This document shows, piece after piece, positions 1 to 9,775 of a DNA stretch of 24,329 nt; the stretch's first letter is position 1; each line of letters opens with the position of its first letter. The DNA comes from Chalciporus piperatus (taxonomy: Eukaryota > Basidiomycota > Agaricomycetes > Boletales > Boletaceae): assembly GCA_038093975.1 (NCBI GenBank), contig JBBPTG010000325.1, positions 1-24,329 on the forward strand. Direction: 5' to 3'. A model generated the notes under the pieces. That model was not told the origin of the DNA. It did not search any database and saw nothing but the letters and a program-made list of their open reading frames with translations. The position numbers and the translations under genes are program-made.

Positions 1-2774
1 GGTTCTCCTTGACGAGGTCCTTCGCGAGACTTCGGAGATGGGCCATTTCCCAGTCGTACATCTTGAGTTTGAGGTTGTGCTCGGTGTAGGGGCGCATGCC
101 AAATAATTTCTTGCCGGCGTAGTCGACCGAGTCGATGGTTCAACGGATGACGTGGGGTGCAAAGCGGTCGCGAATCTTGTTCATCCAGGTTTTCATGACC
201 GCCGGGGCTTGCAAGTCAGGGGTATTAGGGTTGCGGACACCGATGAAGACGCCGCGAATGACGTTCGCATCGATCCCAGCCTCTCGCAACAATTTCGAAT
301 CCTGTCGGTGGGCGCGGTTGATTTCCTTGTTGAGTAGCAGGAACTCCTTGTGATCGTCGAATTGCGCTACGCCCATCCACTGACCCATGCAGTATAAATC
401 CTGTGTAAGATGAGTTAGATTTCAACATACACGTTTCGACCACTTACCTGCGCTTTCGTTGTGACTGGTGTCGCAGTCATCGCGACCGTCACCAGACCCC
501 GTTCGCGTAATCCCCGGTACGCACGATGTACCTGGTTGTGTTTTCGCGCGGAATGCGCCTCGTCCATAATCACAAATGCGTACTTACGACCGTACACCGT
601 CTGCGGGCTTTTGTTTTGGAAACGAGTACCGGGAACCGCGAGCCCGACCTTGTCCTTGTTCGATTGGTTGTCGAAGACGACGGAAGCGTCATCTTGGACG
701 GCCTAATCGCACAATAAGAAGTAACTCAATAAGAAATTGTTTGAACTCACATTCTGCGAGGCCAAGACAATGCGCTGTGAAAGAAGTTGCTTGCTCTTGT
801 CAAACAACTCGGTCCACCAGCTCGGGCGAGAATCCAACCGTCCGACATATGGCAATACGTCGAAGGTAGCGGGGAGCAGGAAACGCTTGATCTCGCACTC
901 CCACTGACCCTTGAGATTTACCGGGCAAACGATGATATGGGGGAGATCGGGGACATTCCCGTCCGCAGTCGGGAACTTGCGTGCAGCTGTGAACTGGCTC
1001 AGTACCGTTAATGAACAAATATTCGACATCGCTCACCGAAATCCCCAGGGAAGGCGCTTTTGCTCTCAAAGACCCGCCGGTAATAGGCCAGACAACTAAT
1101 GGCGCCGAGGACTTGCATCGTTTTCCCGAGCCCCACTCCGTCCATCAAAAGCACGGGCTTGCCCTCGAATGCCCGTTCCAACATCCGATAAATCCCCACA
1201 AGCTGGTGCCATCGAGGCTTCAATTCTTGCCGGGTTGAGGTCGGGTCGTTGAGCCAAGCCTGGCCTTCATCAGACCAGGGGTCGACAGTCCCGTCGGGGT
1301 CAGTCCAAGCCTGAAAGAAAGGAAGCTTCTGGTCCGGTAAGCCCAATTTCCCCCACATTTCTTCCTCCGTGAATTTGGAGAGGACTTCGACACCTTCTTT
1401 CCAGTCTGGGTCGATTGGAGCATCGAGCTCGAGCTCGACTGCGGTATCATCGTCTCCGGCCTCGACATCCTCAATTGAGACAAGCAACGCTTGCGTGATG
1501 GCGCGAATGTCAACCTCGCTCGCCAACCCTTTGAGCGCGTCCCGAAGTGTTTTAGGTAGTTCTGTATATACACTTAACAAGAAAACATAAACCAAACAGT
1601 CCGCTTACTAGTCGTATTTTCGCTGCCAGGCTCTTTGCGCACGACCTTGAGCATTTCGACCATGTCGGCCATGTACTTCTCGATGACGACGCGGCGTTCC
1701 TGGTCATCGTACTTTTGGTAGAGCTTCAACAGTTTCCGCAAATCCTTCAAAAAACGTTTGATGTCGGCAGGGGATGGTGTCGCCCCTTCCGCAGTGAGTG
1801 CTGTCATCCGCAAGCGTCAGATAGTCCACTTGACAGGGGGATGGTATTCTCACCTGCCCACAACTGAGTTATGCCTTCGAGCGAGTTTTTCATGGTCGAG
1901 ATGTCCCGAGTGACGGTCTTCCGGTGACGATTCCATGACATGGTGAGTAGGGTACGAACGAATTCCACGACGCCAACATGGACCAGGGTGGTGCCAGGGA
2001 CGTAACTGTCCTCTCCGAACAACTTGTAAGCAACCGCCGGGACGAGGTTGTATATCTGCGCGGCATCGGCTGAGGGCAATTTCTGGTGACAATGATCAGC
2101 GTAAGTAGTGCGTAGTAACCCGGCTGGCAACCTACATCGTCCTGCCCGAGGGCTTTCAACACTCTGGCTGGGGACTGACCGTTTTCCGCGAGGACCTCGT
2201 CGATGATACGGTTAATACCCCACTGACCCGTCCGTTTGCTGACGAAACTGGCCCATGACGTTCGACCTGCGGTATTGTTGTCCGCCTTCTTTTTCACGAC
2301 GTACGCCTCCCGTTTACCCTCTGCCATTGCAAAGACCGCCGTGGCGAACGATTTCACCATGTTCGCGACGCCCGTCGTCCATTCATTGACATGGACTGAG
2401 ATTCGGTTGTCGGCGGCCTCGGGCAGTGTTGCCCATGGTTCGCCATTCACTCGAGTGAGCGTTTGCCAAGTCGATGAGGACCACGGCAATCCGGGGATTT
2501 TCGCGCCGAGCAAAAGCAGCGCAGACGTGAGGGACGTGCTAGGCATGTCAAGTAATGCGACGATGTAAATTGTTGTGTGGGGGAAAGGAAAGAAGCGTTG
2601 GCAGGAGGCCTCGACAATGTCCACATTCTTATACCGAGAAAATGTGGCCTCGTTGCCCCCGCCCGCATCAAGGCGTGTTTGATGGGCCACATACACGCAC
2701 CACTCGCGGAGTTGATCGTAAACTTTAAACGTTTGAGGTGTTGCTACCCAAAGGATATATGCATCCCTAATCAA
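1..2774 (-). CDS. SNF2-family DNA-dependent ATPase/helicase, 7 exons, C-terminus outside the window
   Basis: Exons read on the minus strand: about 2774-2136, 2082-1854, 1800-1609, 1561-1037, 986-751, 702-448 and 400-1. The introns are 47-53 nt, all GT-AG, and their phases agree, giving about 825 residues before the window edge. Motifs seen: Walker A DGVGLGKT (1142-1119), motif Ia-like HIIVCPVNLKGQW in exon 5, DEAH (564-553), and motif III TATPV in exon 6. This is the first RecA-like lobe of an SNF2 ATPase, which uses ATP to translocate on DNA or remodel nucleosomes. The second lobe must lie left of position 1. The roughly 480 residues before Walker A are not a domain I recognise. The start is uncertain: the first in-frame ATG is at 2546, but the frame is open and coding-like up to about 2774, so another 5' exon may exist. 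No inactivating change was seen, so it may be functional. The palindrome array lies in its upstream region. Confidence 0.85.
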
Positions 2775-2846
2775 GGGAAAATTAGACTTTGGAACTGATC
2801 TCTAAATAAACCATACAACTGGCGTCAATCATACGAAACGGTGAAT

Positions 2847-3663
2847 TGGCCCTCTAGGACGGCCACTGTGGGGTGGACCCAGAAAGTGATGTGTCGTCGA
2901 CCACACAAAGCAGTTGTTGGCCGTCTTGGACGGCCACTCGGGGTGGCACATTCGAAGTCACGTGACCTGTCGTCAGCCGCCCACATTGGCCGTCCTGGAC
3001 GGCCATCGGTATCAGCACGGTTGCACGGCTTATTGCGAGAACGTCGCTTTCGCTTTTGCTCTGTAGCCTATGCTGTGGTGGTCATGTTCTCGACAATATT
3101 TTCCGCAATGGCCAAGCTGTTCATATGATGTATGTGGCCTACCCTAGTCATATATAGATTGTTATGTGTATCTGTGGCACCACATGGCCGTCCAGGACGG
3201 CCAACTCGCAGTGCTCATCACTGTCACGTGGTGTGGCCCAGTGGCAATCCCATGGTTCTAACCCTAATCTAGGGTTTATTCAGCCCCTGCACACAGTGGC
3301 CGTCCAGGACGGCCAACGACACCTGGGTACAGAGCTCAGACGTACAGGCATGGACTCAGGCATACAGCGCCCAAGCTTCATCCCTCCGTTACATTTGCCG
3401 CTCTCGTCCTTCTTCAACACTCAAGGTGTACTACATGGCTTGCTCAACCTCTCCATTTCTTCCCTCTTCTCGTTCCCCTGACACTTGAGTACAGCTGCAC
3501 ACCACGGCCATCCTGGACGGCCATACAGCAGCGCTGCTGTATGGCCGTCCAGGACGGCCAACTCGCAGTGCTCATCCCCGTCACGTGGTGTGCCCACCCA
3601 TGGTTCTAACCCTAATCTAGGGTTTATTCAGCCCCTGCACACGATGGCCGTCCAGGACGGCCA
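2847..3663. repeat. Array of eight 19-bp palindromes
   Basis: The consensus is TGGCCGTCCWGGACGGCCA: two 9-bp arms around a central A or T. Copies are at 2847-2865 (imperfect), 2918-2936, 2987-3005, 3185-3203, 3297-3315, 3505-3523 (imperfect), 3542-3560 and 3645-3663, and a half copy starts at 3707. Copies at 3505 and 3542, with the perfect 24-bp palindrome between them, form one 56-bp inverted repeat (3505-3560; two mismatches between 28-bp arms). No gene is visible from 2775 to 3962. The array lies upstream of the minus-strand ATPase gene. Function unknown; a protein-binding operator or a repeat-element remnant are both possible. Confidence 0.85.
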
Positions 3664-3664
3664 A
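3183..3664 (+). repeat. Direct duplication of an about 125-bp unit
   Basis: 3183-3316 and 3541-3664 are near-identical direct repeats. Each begins and ends with a 19-bp palindrome copy and contains a shared GTCACGTGGTGTG segment, a telomere-like palindrome and the segment TTCAGCCCCTGCACAC. They differ by a few substitutions and a short indel. Confidence 0.8.
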
Positions 3665-3942
3665 GTCAGGTTGCACGCGCGGTGCCGTGGGGGGTGCCCA
3701 CCCATCTGGCCGTCCACGCAGGGCAGCGTACATGGTTCTAACCCTAGGGTAGGGTTTAGTCTAGCCCTAGGGTCGGCCAAAACCAACCCTACATAGTCTC
3801 ATAACCTAACCCCTATCCCAGAAGCCCATTCTCCGTGCAGTCTATTCAATATAGCTACCAACTGACTATAGGGTGACAGGGGATTGCCTTTTACGGAACC
3901 CTAATGTCCTAATTGGGACATTCTAGGGTTAGGTTTAGGGTT
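3260..3942. repeat. Telomere-repeat-like palindromic motifs
   Basis: AACCCTAATCTAGGGTTT occurs at 3260-3277 and 3608-3625, and AACCCTAGGGTAGGGTTT at 3740-3757. TAGGGTTAGGTTTAGGG lies at 3924-3940, next to an imperfect palindrome (about 3899-3930) with AATGTCC/GGGACATT arms. These are head-to-head TTAGGG-like units, not a telomere tract. Whether they come from a telomere cannot be told from sequence alone. Confidence 0.6.
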
Positions 3943-3962
3943 ACAATTCACCCTAGGGATGG

Positions 3963-4781
3963 TCAAAAGCTACTCATAACCATGTCAGAGTGTCGTACTC
4001 TGGACCCCCGCCGTTTGCTCTTCTTACGAGGTTTCTCTCGCCTGGGCTCAGGCAGCGAGTACGATCCGTCGTCGGTATCAGACGACTCGGGATGTACATT
4101 GGCAAGCGCGGATCGAGAAGGTCCCGCCTGGGCATTCGCATTTTCGTGTTGTGCCCAGTACACCAGCTCAGCTCGCTGACGATCGATATCGACGTCATCT
4201 GGCTCAACACTGAGTTGGCCCCAGTTCCTGGGGTCAATTCCCTTTCCTTTGTCGACGATCTCGTCGTCAGGCACTGAGGTGCTGTCGCTTGCATCATCGC
4301 GAGCGGTTGCCTCGGCATGGCTACGCTTAGCCATCCGGCGTTGGTCATTGACACTTAGGCTTTGTTCAGCCATGCGAACAGTCGACGCTGGCGACAGCGG
4401 GACTCGTTCGTGTTCAGAGATACTAGTGACAGTAGCGCGTTTCTTTCGGCGCTGTATGGTTGACCATTCTTCCTGCTCGTCTGCAGCAGGGCTCGTCTGG
4501 AAGCCTCCAGGTATCACTCGCGAAGAGGTAATGTAATTTGGTATATTCTGATCTACGGACACGGTTGACAATGCAACAGGATCGCCCGGATCGTTCTCGC
4601 TTCCAGCCACCGATGGCGGTGGGGTCAGCGTTCTGGCGGCGACGACATCGCTGAATAAACGCGACGCGTCGGCCAGCCCTTCCCCGACTCGAGGACTGGG
4701 TAGTCCGAGTCCAGGAGGTGTGATAGGAAGGGGTGCCAAGGGAGAAGACTCACTATTAGCCCGACGTCTCGGGCGAGTAGC
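3963..4781 (-). pseudogene. Unrecognised ORF, 5' part removed at an LTR boundary
   Basis: An open frame runs from the LTR edge at 4781 down to a stop at 3963, about 270 residues, with no natural start codon at the left-LTR side. The protein is hydrophilic and rich in Ser, Pro and charged residues. Basic clusters are present (ATRPRRRANSES near the truncated start, TIQRRKKRA in the middle, KPRKKSKRRGSR near the C-terminus), so nuclear or nucleic-acid binding is plausible. I do not recognise a family; a retroelement ORF1 and a host nuclear protein are both possible. Its missing N-terminal part should lie beyond the retrotransposon, but the sequence after 12293 belongs to a different gene. Confidence 0.55.
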
Positions 4782-5298
4782 TGAAACGACCCAAAACTCG
4801 TATTGAGATCAGGTCTACACTATCGCCAAGTGAAGCGGTTTAGAAGAAGAGAATGGAGAACGACTGAGATAGGACGGTTGAGTCTTGGGGAAAGACCAAG
4901 TGAACTAAGCTGGGGTTACCAGCAGTTCCTTGGGGTTTATATACTATCCTATGTGTTTGTACATGTTTGTACTAACTATAACTAAATAAGGAGTTACCCT
5001 GAACCCATGAGAATAGAAGCGAGATAAGGAGGCTGTGAGGCATAGCCGAGATAGCGGAGATTAAGTACATGAGGTGAAAGGCTGTGGCATAGCCATGCGC
5101 AGCACGGAGATTAACTGTCAAGGTAAGGCAGTGCGTGAGAATGAATATAACCATAAGGGGCGACCGTGCGAAGAGTGAAAGTGAATGAGCACGTGTCTGA
5201 AAGATAAGATGAGAGAGATTAGATAAGATCGAATGGAACGAAACGTTGAAGTCCGAAAAGTGTCTGTGAAGGTAAGAGAACCGTAATGAACCGTAACA
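4782..5298 (-). repeat. 3' LTR of the full-length element (517 bp)
   Basis: In the element's sense the LTR starts TGTTACG and ends CGTTTCA, the same terminal heptamers as the solo LTR at 12763-13377. The equivalent of the TATA and start region is present here too. It may supply the polyadenylation signal for the element, but I could not point to a specific signal. Confidence 0.93.
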
Positions 5299-5311
5299 CT
5301 ACCCCCTTCCT
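5299..5311 (-). other. Polypurine tract (PPT)
   Basis: In the sense strand the bases immediately before the 3' LTR read AGGAAGGGGGTAG. This purine run abutting the LTR is where plus-strand DNA synthesis is primed in LTR retrotransposons. It lies 20 bp after the stop of the membrane-protein ORF. Confidence 0.8.
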
Positions 5312-5331
5312 ATGGATCAACTTCCAGGTGA

Positions 5332-5802
5332 TCAGTTTTCCATGTTGTCTGCGTCATGGAACTGCTGCCAACCGTGGGCGTCTAGGTTATGAGGAACGTC
5401 AAGATGACCGTTGACCAGGGTGGGTGAGGGTGTTGGTCGCAGCGAAGCCACTAGGGCTGGGATAGGGTCATCTGCGTAACGAGGGGGTAAGACGTCGGGG
5501 TGCATAACTTTGAGAGTCATCCACATCTCGCTCCACGAGATCTGGTACTCGACGATGGTGGTTCGATCCGTCACGAGCATGTGAACGAATCGGAGGGAGG
5601 TGTAGAGCACGATGAGTGTCACGACCAGCGTAATGACGACGAGGAGGAGAAGGAGGACATAGATGACGACCGGCATGGCCATCAAGAGGAACAGGCAGGC
5701 GCTGATGACAGCGAGCCACGCGGTGCGATGAAGTTTGCTGACCGACATGTCGGTCTGAGCGAGGGGGCGAGTGTAGGCAACACCGTTGAGGTATGCGTCC
5801 AT
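5332..5802 (-). CDS. Small membrane protein ORF between pol and 3' LTR
   Basis: 156 codons, ATG at 5802 in a good context (A at -3, G at +4), stop at 5332. It lies inside the element between Pol and the PPT, where retroviruses and errantiviruses carry env. Residues about 28-75 are almost wholly hydrophobic, long enough for two membrane helices with a Pro near residue 44 as a possible turn. A basic patch (SKLHR, about 22-26) precedes them. The C-terminal half is soluble, Pro-rich, without Cys. There is no cleaved signal peptide, furin site, or fusion motif, so it is not a classical envelope glycoprotein. It does not resemble any retroelement protein I know. A TATA box 65-72 bp upstream suggests its own transcript. 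It could be a captured host gene or an element-specific protein. Confidence 0.65.
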   Translation of the reverse strand: MDAYLNGVAYTRPLAQTDMSVSKLHRTAWLAVISACLFLLMAMPVVIYVLLLLLVVITLVVTLIVLYTSLRFVHMLVTDRTTIVEYQISWSEMWMTLKVMHPDVLPPRYADDPIPALVASLRPTPSPTLVNGHLDVPHNLDAHGWQQFHDADNMEN

Positions 5803-5866
5803 AGTGATTTATTGTGTATGAGGAGTGTTCGTTGGGAAGTGAAGGATGGTGGGTGAGCATCCAGGC

Positions 5867-5874
5867 CTTATATA
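5867..5874 (-). promoter_or_regulatory. Putative internal TATA box for the membrane-protein ORF
   Basis: The sense strand reads TATATAAG between the Pol stop (5900) and the ATG at 5802. A start about 30 nt downstream (near 5842) would give a roughly 40-nt 5' UTR whose first ATG is the ORF start. This is a motif-level prediction only. Confidence 0.4.
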
Positions 5875-5899
5875 CGTTCTTCCCCTTGTTTATCACTGT

Positions 5900-8800
5900 T
5901 TATGTGGGCGTAGCCCGTGTTTTTAATGGACTGGACAGGTTTGCCATGAGTCTATCAATTTTGGCCGGTCCGTTGTCCGTGAGATTTTCTGGACGCTTCT
6001 GGAATAGGAATAAGAAATCTGCGGGATTAATGGATAGAGCACGAGGTGCGGCTGGATTCTTTGCGTAGAAGTCCTTCAAGCAGCCTTTGGCATTTGCCAG
6101 ATTAGCTCGTGGTTCCCAAGTGCGATCGGTTTCATCATAACCTTTCCAGTGCACGAGGTATTCTAGTTTCTTTCCCTTGTACCGTGTATCGACGACGTAG
6201 TCGACTTCCCATTCGTTGTCCCGTTCTTCCGTAACGAGGACTGGTCCAGGCCGTGCTGTAGGCTGGCCGTCAAGGCGGTCCTTGTAAGGTTTGATTCGAC
6301 GGACATTAACCACAGGGTGGATTCGAATGTCTCGTGGAAGCTGTAGTTTTACTGCATTTGGCCCTGCCAAGGCGATGATTTTAAATGGACCTAGCCATTT
6401 TTCAGATAATTTGTCTGATGCGCGTGTCAAACGCAAGTCTGTGGTTGACAGCATGACTTGCTGTCCAATTTCATATTCGGGCGCAGCCGAGCGGTGTTTA
6501 TCGGCTAGCGATTTCATGCGTTCCTGGGCTTTGGCCAGGTTCTTTTCTACATCGGCAATCGTTTTTCTCATTGCGTCTGTGAATGATTTGGCAGCTGGTG
6601 CCTGAGAAGTAGAAGCATGTGGTTCTGTGCCCATGCGTGGTTCGTATGAACGTGTGACTTCAAACGGCGATTTCTTTGTTGAAGTATGATACTTGTTATT
6701 AATAGAGAACTGGGCGATGGCTAGCCAGTCTGCCCATTGGTTTTGTTTATCGAAGCAGTAGATTCGTAGAAACTTTCCAACTTCTTTGTTTACGATTTCT
6801 GATTGTCCGTCTGTCTGCGGATGGAATGCTGTACTGAGCTTGGTATCAATACCAAGAGCATCATTGATTTCTTTGGCGACTTGCGCCGCAAACTGCGGAC
6901 CTCGATCTGATGTGATGGATAAAGGAAGTCCATGATGCTTCCATACGTGAGAAAGGAATAGGCGAGCGGTTTCCAGGGCTGAACACGTTTTCGTGCATGG
7001 TATGAGTTCGACTTCTTTCGAGAAGCGATCTACCACCGTCAAGATTGCATTAAAACCACGTGAGTCGGGTAAACCCGTAATGAAATCCGCAGTGATGTGT
7101 TGCCAGGGTCCGCTAGGAACCGGCAAAGGTTGGAGAAGACCTGCAGGTGCCTGATTCGTTCCTTTGAATCTCTGGCAGGTCTGACAGTGAGACACGTATT
7201 CTTTTACGAGAGTGGCAAGTCCAGGCCACATGTAAGACCGTTGAATGAGTTCTAACGTTTTCTCGTAACCGGGATGTCCTGCAGCCGGTGTGTCGTGGTG
7301 TAAGCGGATGATGTCCATTCGGAGTATGTTATCTTCCGGAATGTACATCCGATCTTCTTCGTCGTAGAGTAAGCCATCAAGCTTCTCATGAATGCCTTTC
7401 TTCTGGAATTTCTGAACTTCTGTCTCAGATAGTTTGCACGTTGCCAGGAAGACTCTTTGCTTGATCCGTGCCCCTTCATCTGTCAGGGCGACTGTGCGGA
7501 TATTTTCGGGAGGAATGACCAATATTCCTTTATTGTCATTTTCAACTCCGACGGCGTGGTCTTCTCGACGTGAGAGAGCGTCAGCTTTTGCCATAGAAGG
7601 TCCAGGTTTGTAAACCCAAAGCATATTGAATCTAGATAGATATTGCGCCCAGCGCGCTTGTCGTCGGTTGAGATCCTGTCTCGTCATAAACCATTGCAGG
7701 TTTGCGTGGTCGTTCCAGATCTCAAACTGGTGTTTAGCACCTTCTAGGTAATGCCGCCATTGCTCTAGTGCCTGAATGACTGAGAGCATTTCTTTATCGG
7801 CGATAGGATAATTCCGTTCTTGCGGAGTCATGGAGTGAGATGAATAGGCAACTGGGTGCCATTTGTCTTCTTTCAGAATAGATAAAACTGCGCCTGTTGC
7901 GTAATTAGATGCATCGCATTCTAAGCGGAATTGACAGTTGCCGTCAGGGAAGGCGAGTATGGGAGCTGAGGTGAAACTCTTTTTCAGCGTATCAAACGCT
8001 ATTTGACATTTGTCATCCCATATGAAGGCTTGTTCCTTTTTGGTTAGGTCATTGAGAGGACGTGCGACTTGCGCGTAGTCTTGAATGAACCTTCGATAGA
8101 AGTTTGCTAAACCTAGGAAGCTTCTTACGCCTTTGACGTTCTTCGGCTCTGGCCATTCCAGTATGGCGGTGACTTTAGATTGATCCATTTTTATCCCATC
8201 TTTCCCTACGATCATTCCAAGGAATTCTACCTCTGATACGCGGAAATTGCATTTTTCGGGTTTCACGAATAGGTCATTTTCTTCCAGTCTGCGAAGAACT
8301 TCAAGCACGATTTTGTCATGTTCTGCCTGATTTTCTGTTTTGGTAAAGATCATCAAATCGTCTATGTAGACGACGAGCACGTCTTCCATGTCTGCGAAGA
8401 TTTCGTTCATCATTGCTTGGAATGTGCCGGGGGAGTTACAGAGACCGAAGTACATGACTCGGGGTTCGAAAGAACCACGGAAGCAAACGAAGGCGGCCTT
8501 CCATTCATCGCCTTCTTTGATGCGAACGTTGTTGTATCCCCATCTGAGATCCATCTTTGTGAATAATTTAGCTCCCTTGAGCTTGTCTACGAGTTGGCCG
8601 ATCAACGGTAATGGATAGTTATTTTTGACCGTGTGTTCGTTTAGGTAACGATAGTCCTGTACCATGCGTTTTCGTCCATCCTTTTTAGGGACAAAGAAGA
8701 CTGGTGACGTTTGGGGGGATTTAGAAGGGGCGATGTAGCCTTTCTTGAGCTGATCATCGATGAAGTCGCTGACTTCCTTCTGTTCCGTTTCCGAAAGTGG

Positions 8801-9775
8801 TATCAGTCTACCCTTTTTAGGTTTGAACGTCTCTTTTAGATCAATAGCGTGATCCCACGGCTTGCGTAAGGGCATGCGCTCTGACTCTCCTTTAGAGAAC
8901 ACCTTGAGGAATTTGTGGTATTCTTTTGGGACCATTTCCTCCACGGTCTTTTCCTTTTCTTTGGGAATTTGCGCGTCAAGCGCATGGATAGCGGAGTATG
9001 CAGAATACTGGGAATCTCGTTCCTGGTGATCTGGGTCTTGGATATCTAGATTTGGCCTTTCCTGGAGTAGGGCACACGTGTGTGGGCAACGAGTCATTTT
9101 GACTGTTCCCTTACTCCAGTTAATGTCCGGATTATGACGTTTCAGCCATAAGAATCCGAGTATGAAGGCGTTCTTGCCAAGATCTGTAACCTCCGCAGTG
9201 ACTTCTTCGCGGTGTCCTTCGTAATCTAGCACTAGCTCGGCTGAGTGCGTAATAGAACCAGCGGAATTCCTTGTTCCGTCCACGTTGTAAACGGGAATTG
9301 CATGACGTAACTTTGTCAAGGGAATGTGATGTGATTTCGCCCACTGGCGATCTATGAATATGGCATTTGCTCCTGAGTCAAGGAGTGCCGTAAGTGGAAT
9401 GAATGTCCGACTTGTTTCAGGACGAATCTTGATTGCGAGAAGTATTTCGCGTTCCGGCGCGAATGAGCGCACGAAAGCATTGTCTGGGATTTGTGTGGGA
9501 GAGGGAGGAATAGAGGAATTAAGCACCCGTGTAACGCCCGGGCCGAGCCCATCAAGGGACTCCTCTGTCGGCAAAGTGATATTGGAAACTAATGTATCAT
9601 CCGCATCATCATCGGCGGAGTTTTCTACTTCTAGTGGTCCGTAGCGAGATCCTCTCACACACCCAGATGCGTGTGAAAGGGGTTTCAGTTTTCCGACTTG
9701 TCGGTAAGGGTGATGTAGTCCTGGAACCAAGCCTTTGCTTCTTCCAGACCCATGCCTCGGGTAGCTCGTACCCAA
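5900..9775 (-). CDS. pol: Pol polyprotein: protease, RT, RNase H, integrase, chromodomain
   Basis: A frame open from about 9805 to the stop at 5900; coordinates are from the first near-cognate TTG, since it is probably made as a Gag-Pol fusion by a -1 shift in the overlap with Gag. Residues below count from 9775. Protease active site LLDSGA (D133). Reverse transcriptase about 320-510 with YIDD at 470-473. RNase H with D621, E662, D689 and D732. Integrase zinc region H827/H834 and C864/C867, then D897, D957 and E993 (D-35-E spacing). GPF motif about 1129-1131. C-terminal chromodomain about 1190-1236, with likely aromatic-cage residues Y1193, W1210 and Y1213. All catalytic residues are present and there are no stops. 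Chromodomains of this type bind methylated H3K9 and steer integration to heterochromatin. Confidence 0.95.
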   Translation of the reverse strand: MGTSYPRHGSGRSKGLVPGLHHPYRQVGKLKPLSHASGCVRGSRYGPLEVENSADDDADDTLVSNITLPTEESLDGLGPGVTRVLNSSIPPSPTQIPDNAFVRSFAPEREILLAIKIRPETSRTFIPLTALLDSGANAIFIDRQWAKSHHIPLTKLRHAIPVYNVDGTRNSAGSITHSAELVLDYEGHREEVTAEVTDLGKNAFILGFLWLKRHNPDINWSKGTVKMTRCPHTCALLQERPNLDIQDPDHQERDSQYSAYSAIHALDAQIPKEKEKTVEEMVPKEYHKFLKVFSKGESERMPLRKPWDHAIDLKETFKPKKGRLIPLSETEQKEVSDFIDDQLKKGYIAPSKSPQTSPVFFVPKKDGRKRMVQDYRYLNEHTVKNNYPLPLIGQLVDKLKGAKLFTKMDLRWGYNNVRIKEGDEWKAAFVCFRGSFEPRVMYFGLCNSPGTFQAMMNEIFADMEDVLVVYIDDLMIFTKTENQAEHDKIVLEVLRRLEENDLFVKPEKCNFRVSEVEFLGMIVGKDGIKMDQSKVTAILEWPEPKNVKGVRSFLGLANFYRRFIQDYAQVARPLNDLTKKEQAFIWDDKCQIAFDTLKKSFTSAPILAFPDGNCQFRLECDASNYATGAVLSILKEDKWHPVAYSSHSMTPQERNYPIADKEMLSVIQALEQWRHYLEGAKHQFEIWNDHANLQWFMTRQDLNRRQARWAQYLSRFNMLWVYKPGPSMAKADALSRREDHAVGVENDNKGILVIPPENIRTVALTDEGARIKQRVFLATCKLSETEVQKFQKKGIHEKLDGLLYDEEDRMYIPEDNILRMDIIRLHHDTPAAGHPGYEKTLELIQRSYMWPGLATLVKEYVSHCQTCQRFKGTNQAPAGLLQPLPVPSGPWQHITADFITGLPDSRGFNAILTVVDRFSKEVELIPCTKTCSALETARLFLSHVWKHHGLPLSITSDRGPQFAAQVAKEINDALGIDTKLSTAFHPQTDGQSEIVNKEVGKFLRIYCFDKQNQWADWLAIAQFSINNKYHTSTKKSPFEVTRSYEPRMGTEPHASTSQAPAAKSFTDAMRKTIADVEKNLAKAQERMKSLADKHRSAAPEYEIGQQVMLSTTDLRLTRASDKLSEKWLGPFKIIALAGPNAVKLQLPRDIRIHPVVNVRRIKPYKDRLDGQPTARPGPVLVTEERDNEWEVDYVVDTRYKGKKLEYLVHWKGYDETDRTWEPRANLANAKGCLKDFYAKNPAAPRALSINPADFLFLFQKRPENLTDNGPAKIDRLMANLSSPLKTRATPT

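Noticed and set aside
5468..5896. 142-codon frame overlapping the membrane-protein ORF
   Set aside because: Its start is GTG and the composition (His/Arg/Pro-rich) is that of an out-of-frame shadow.
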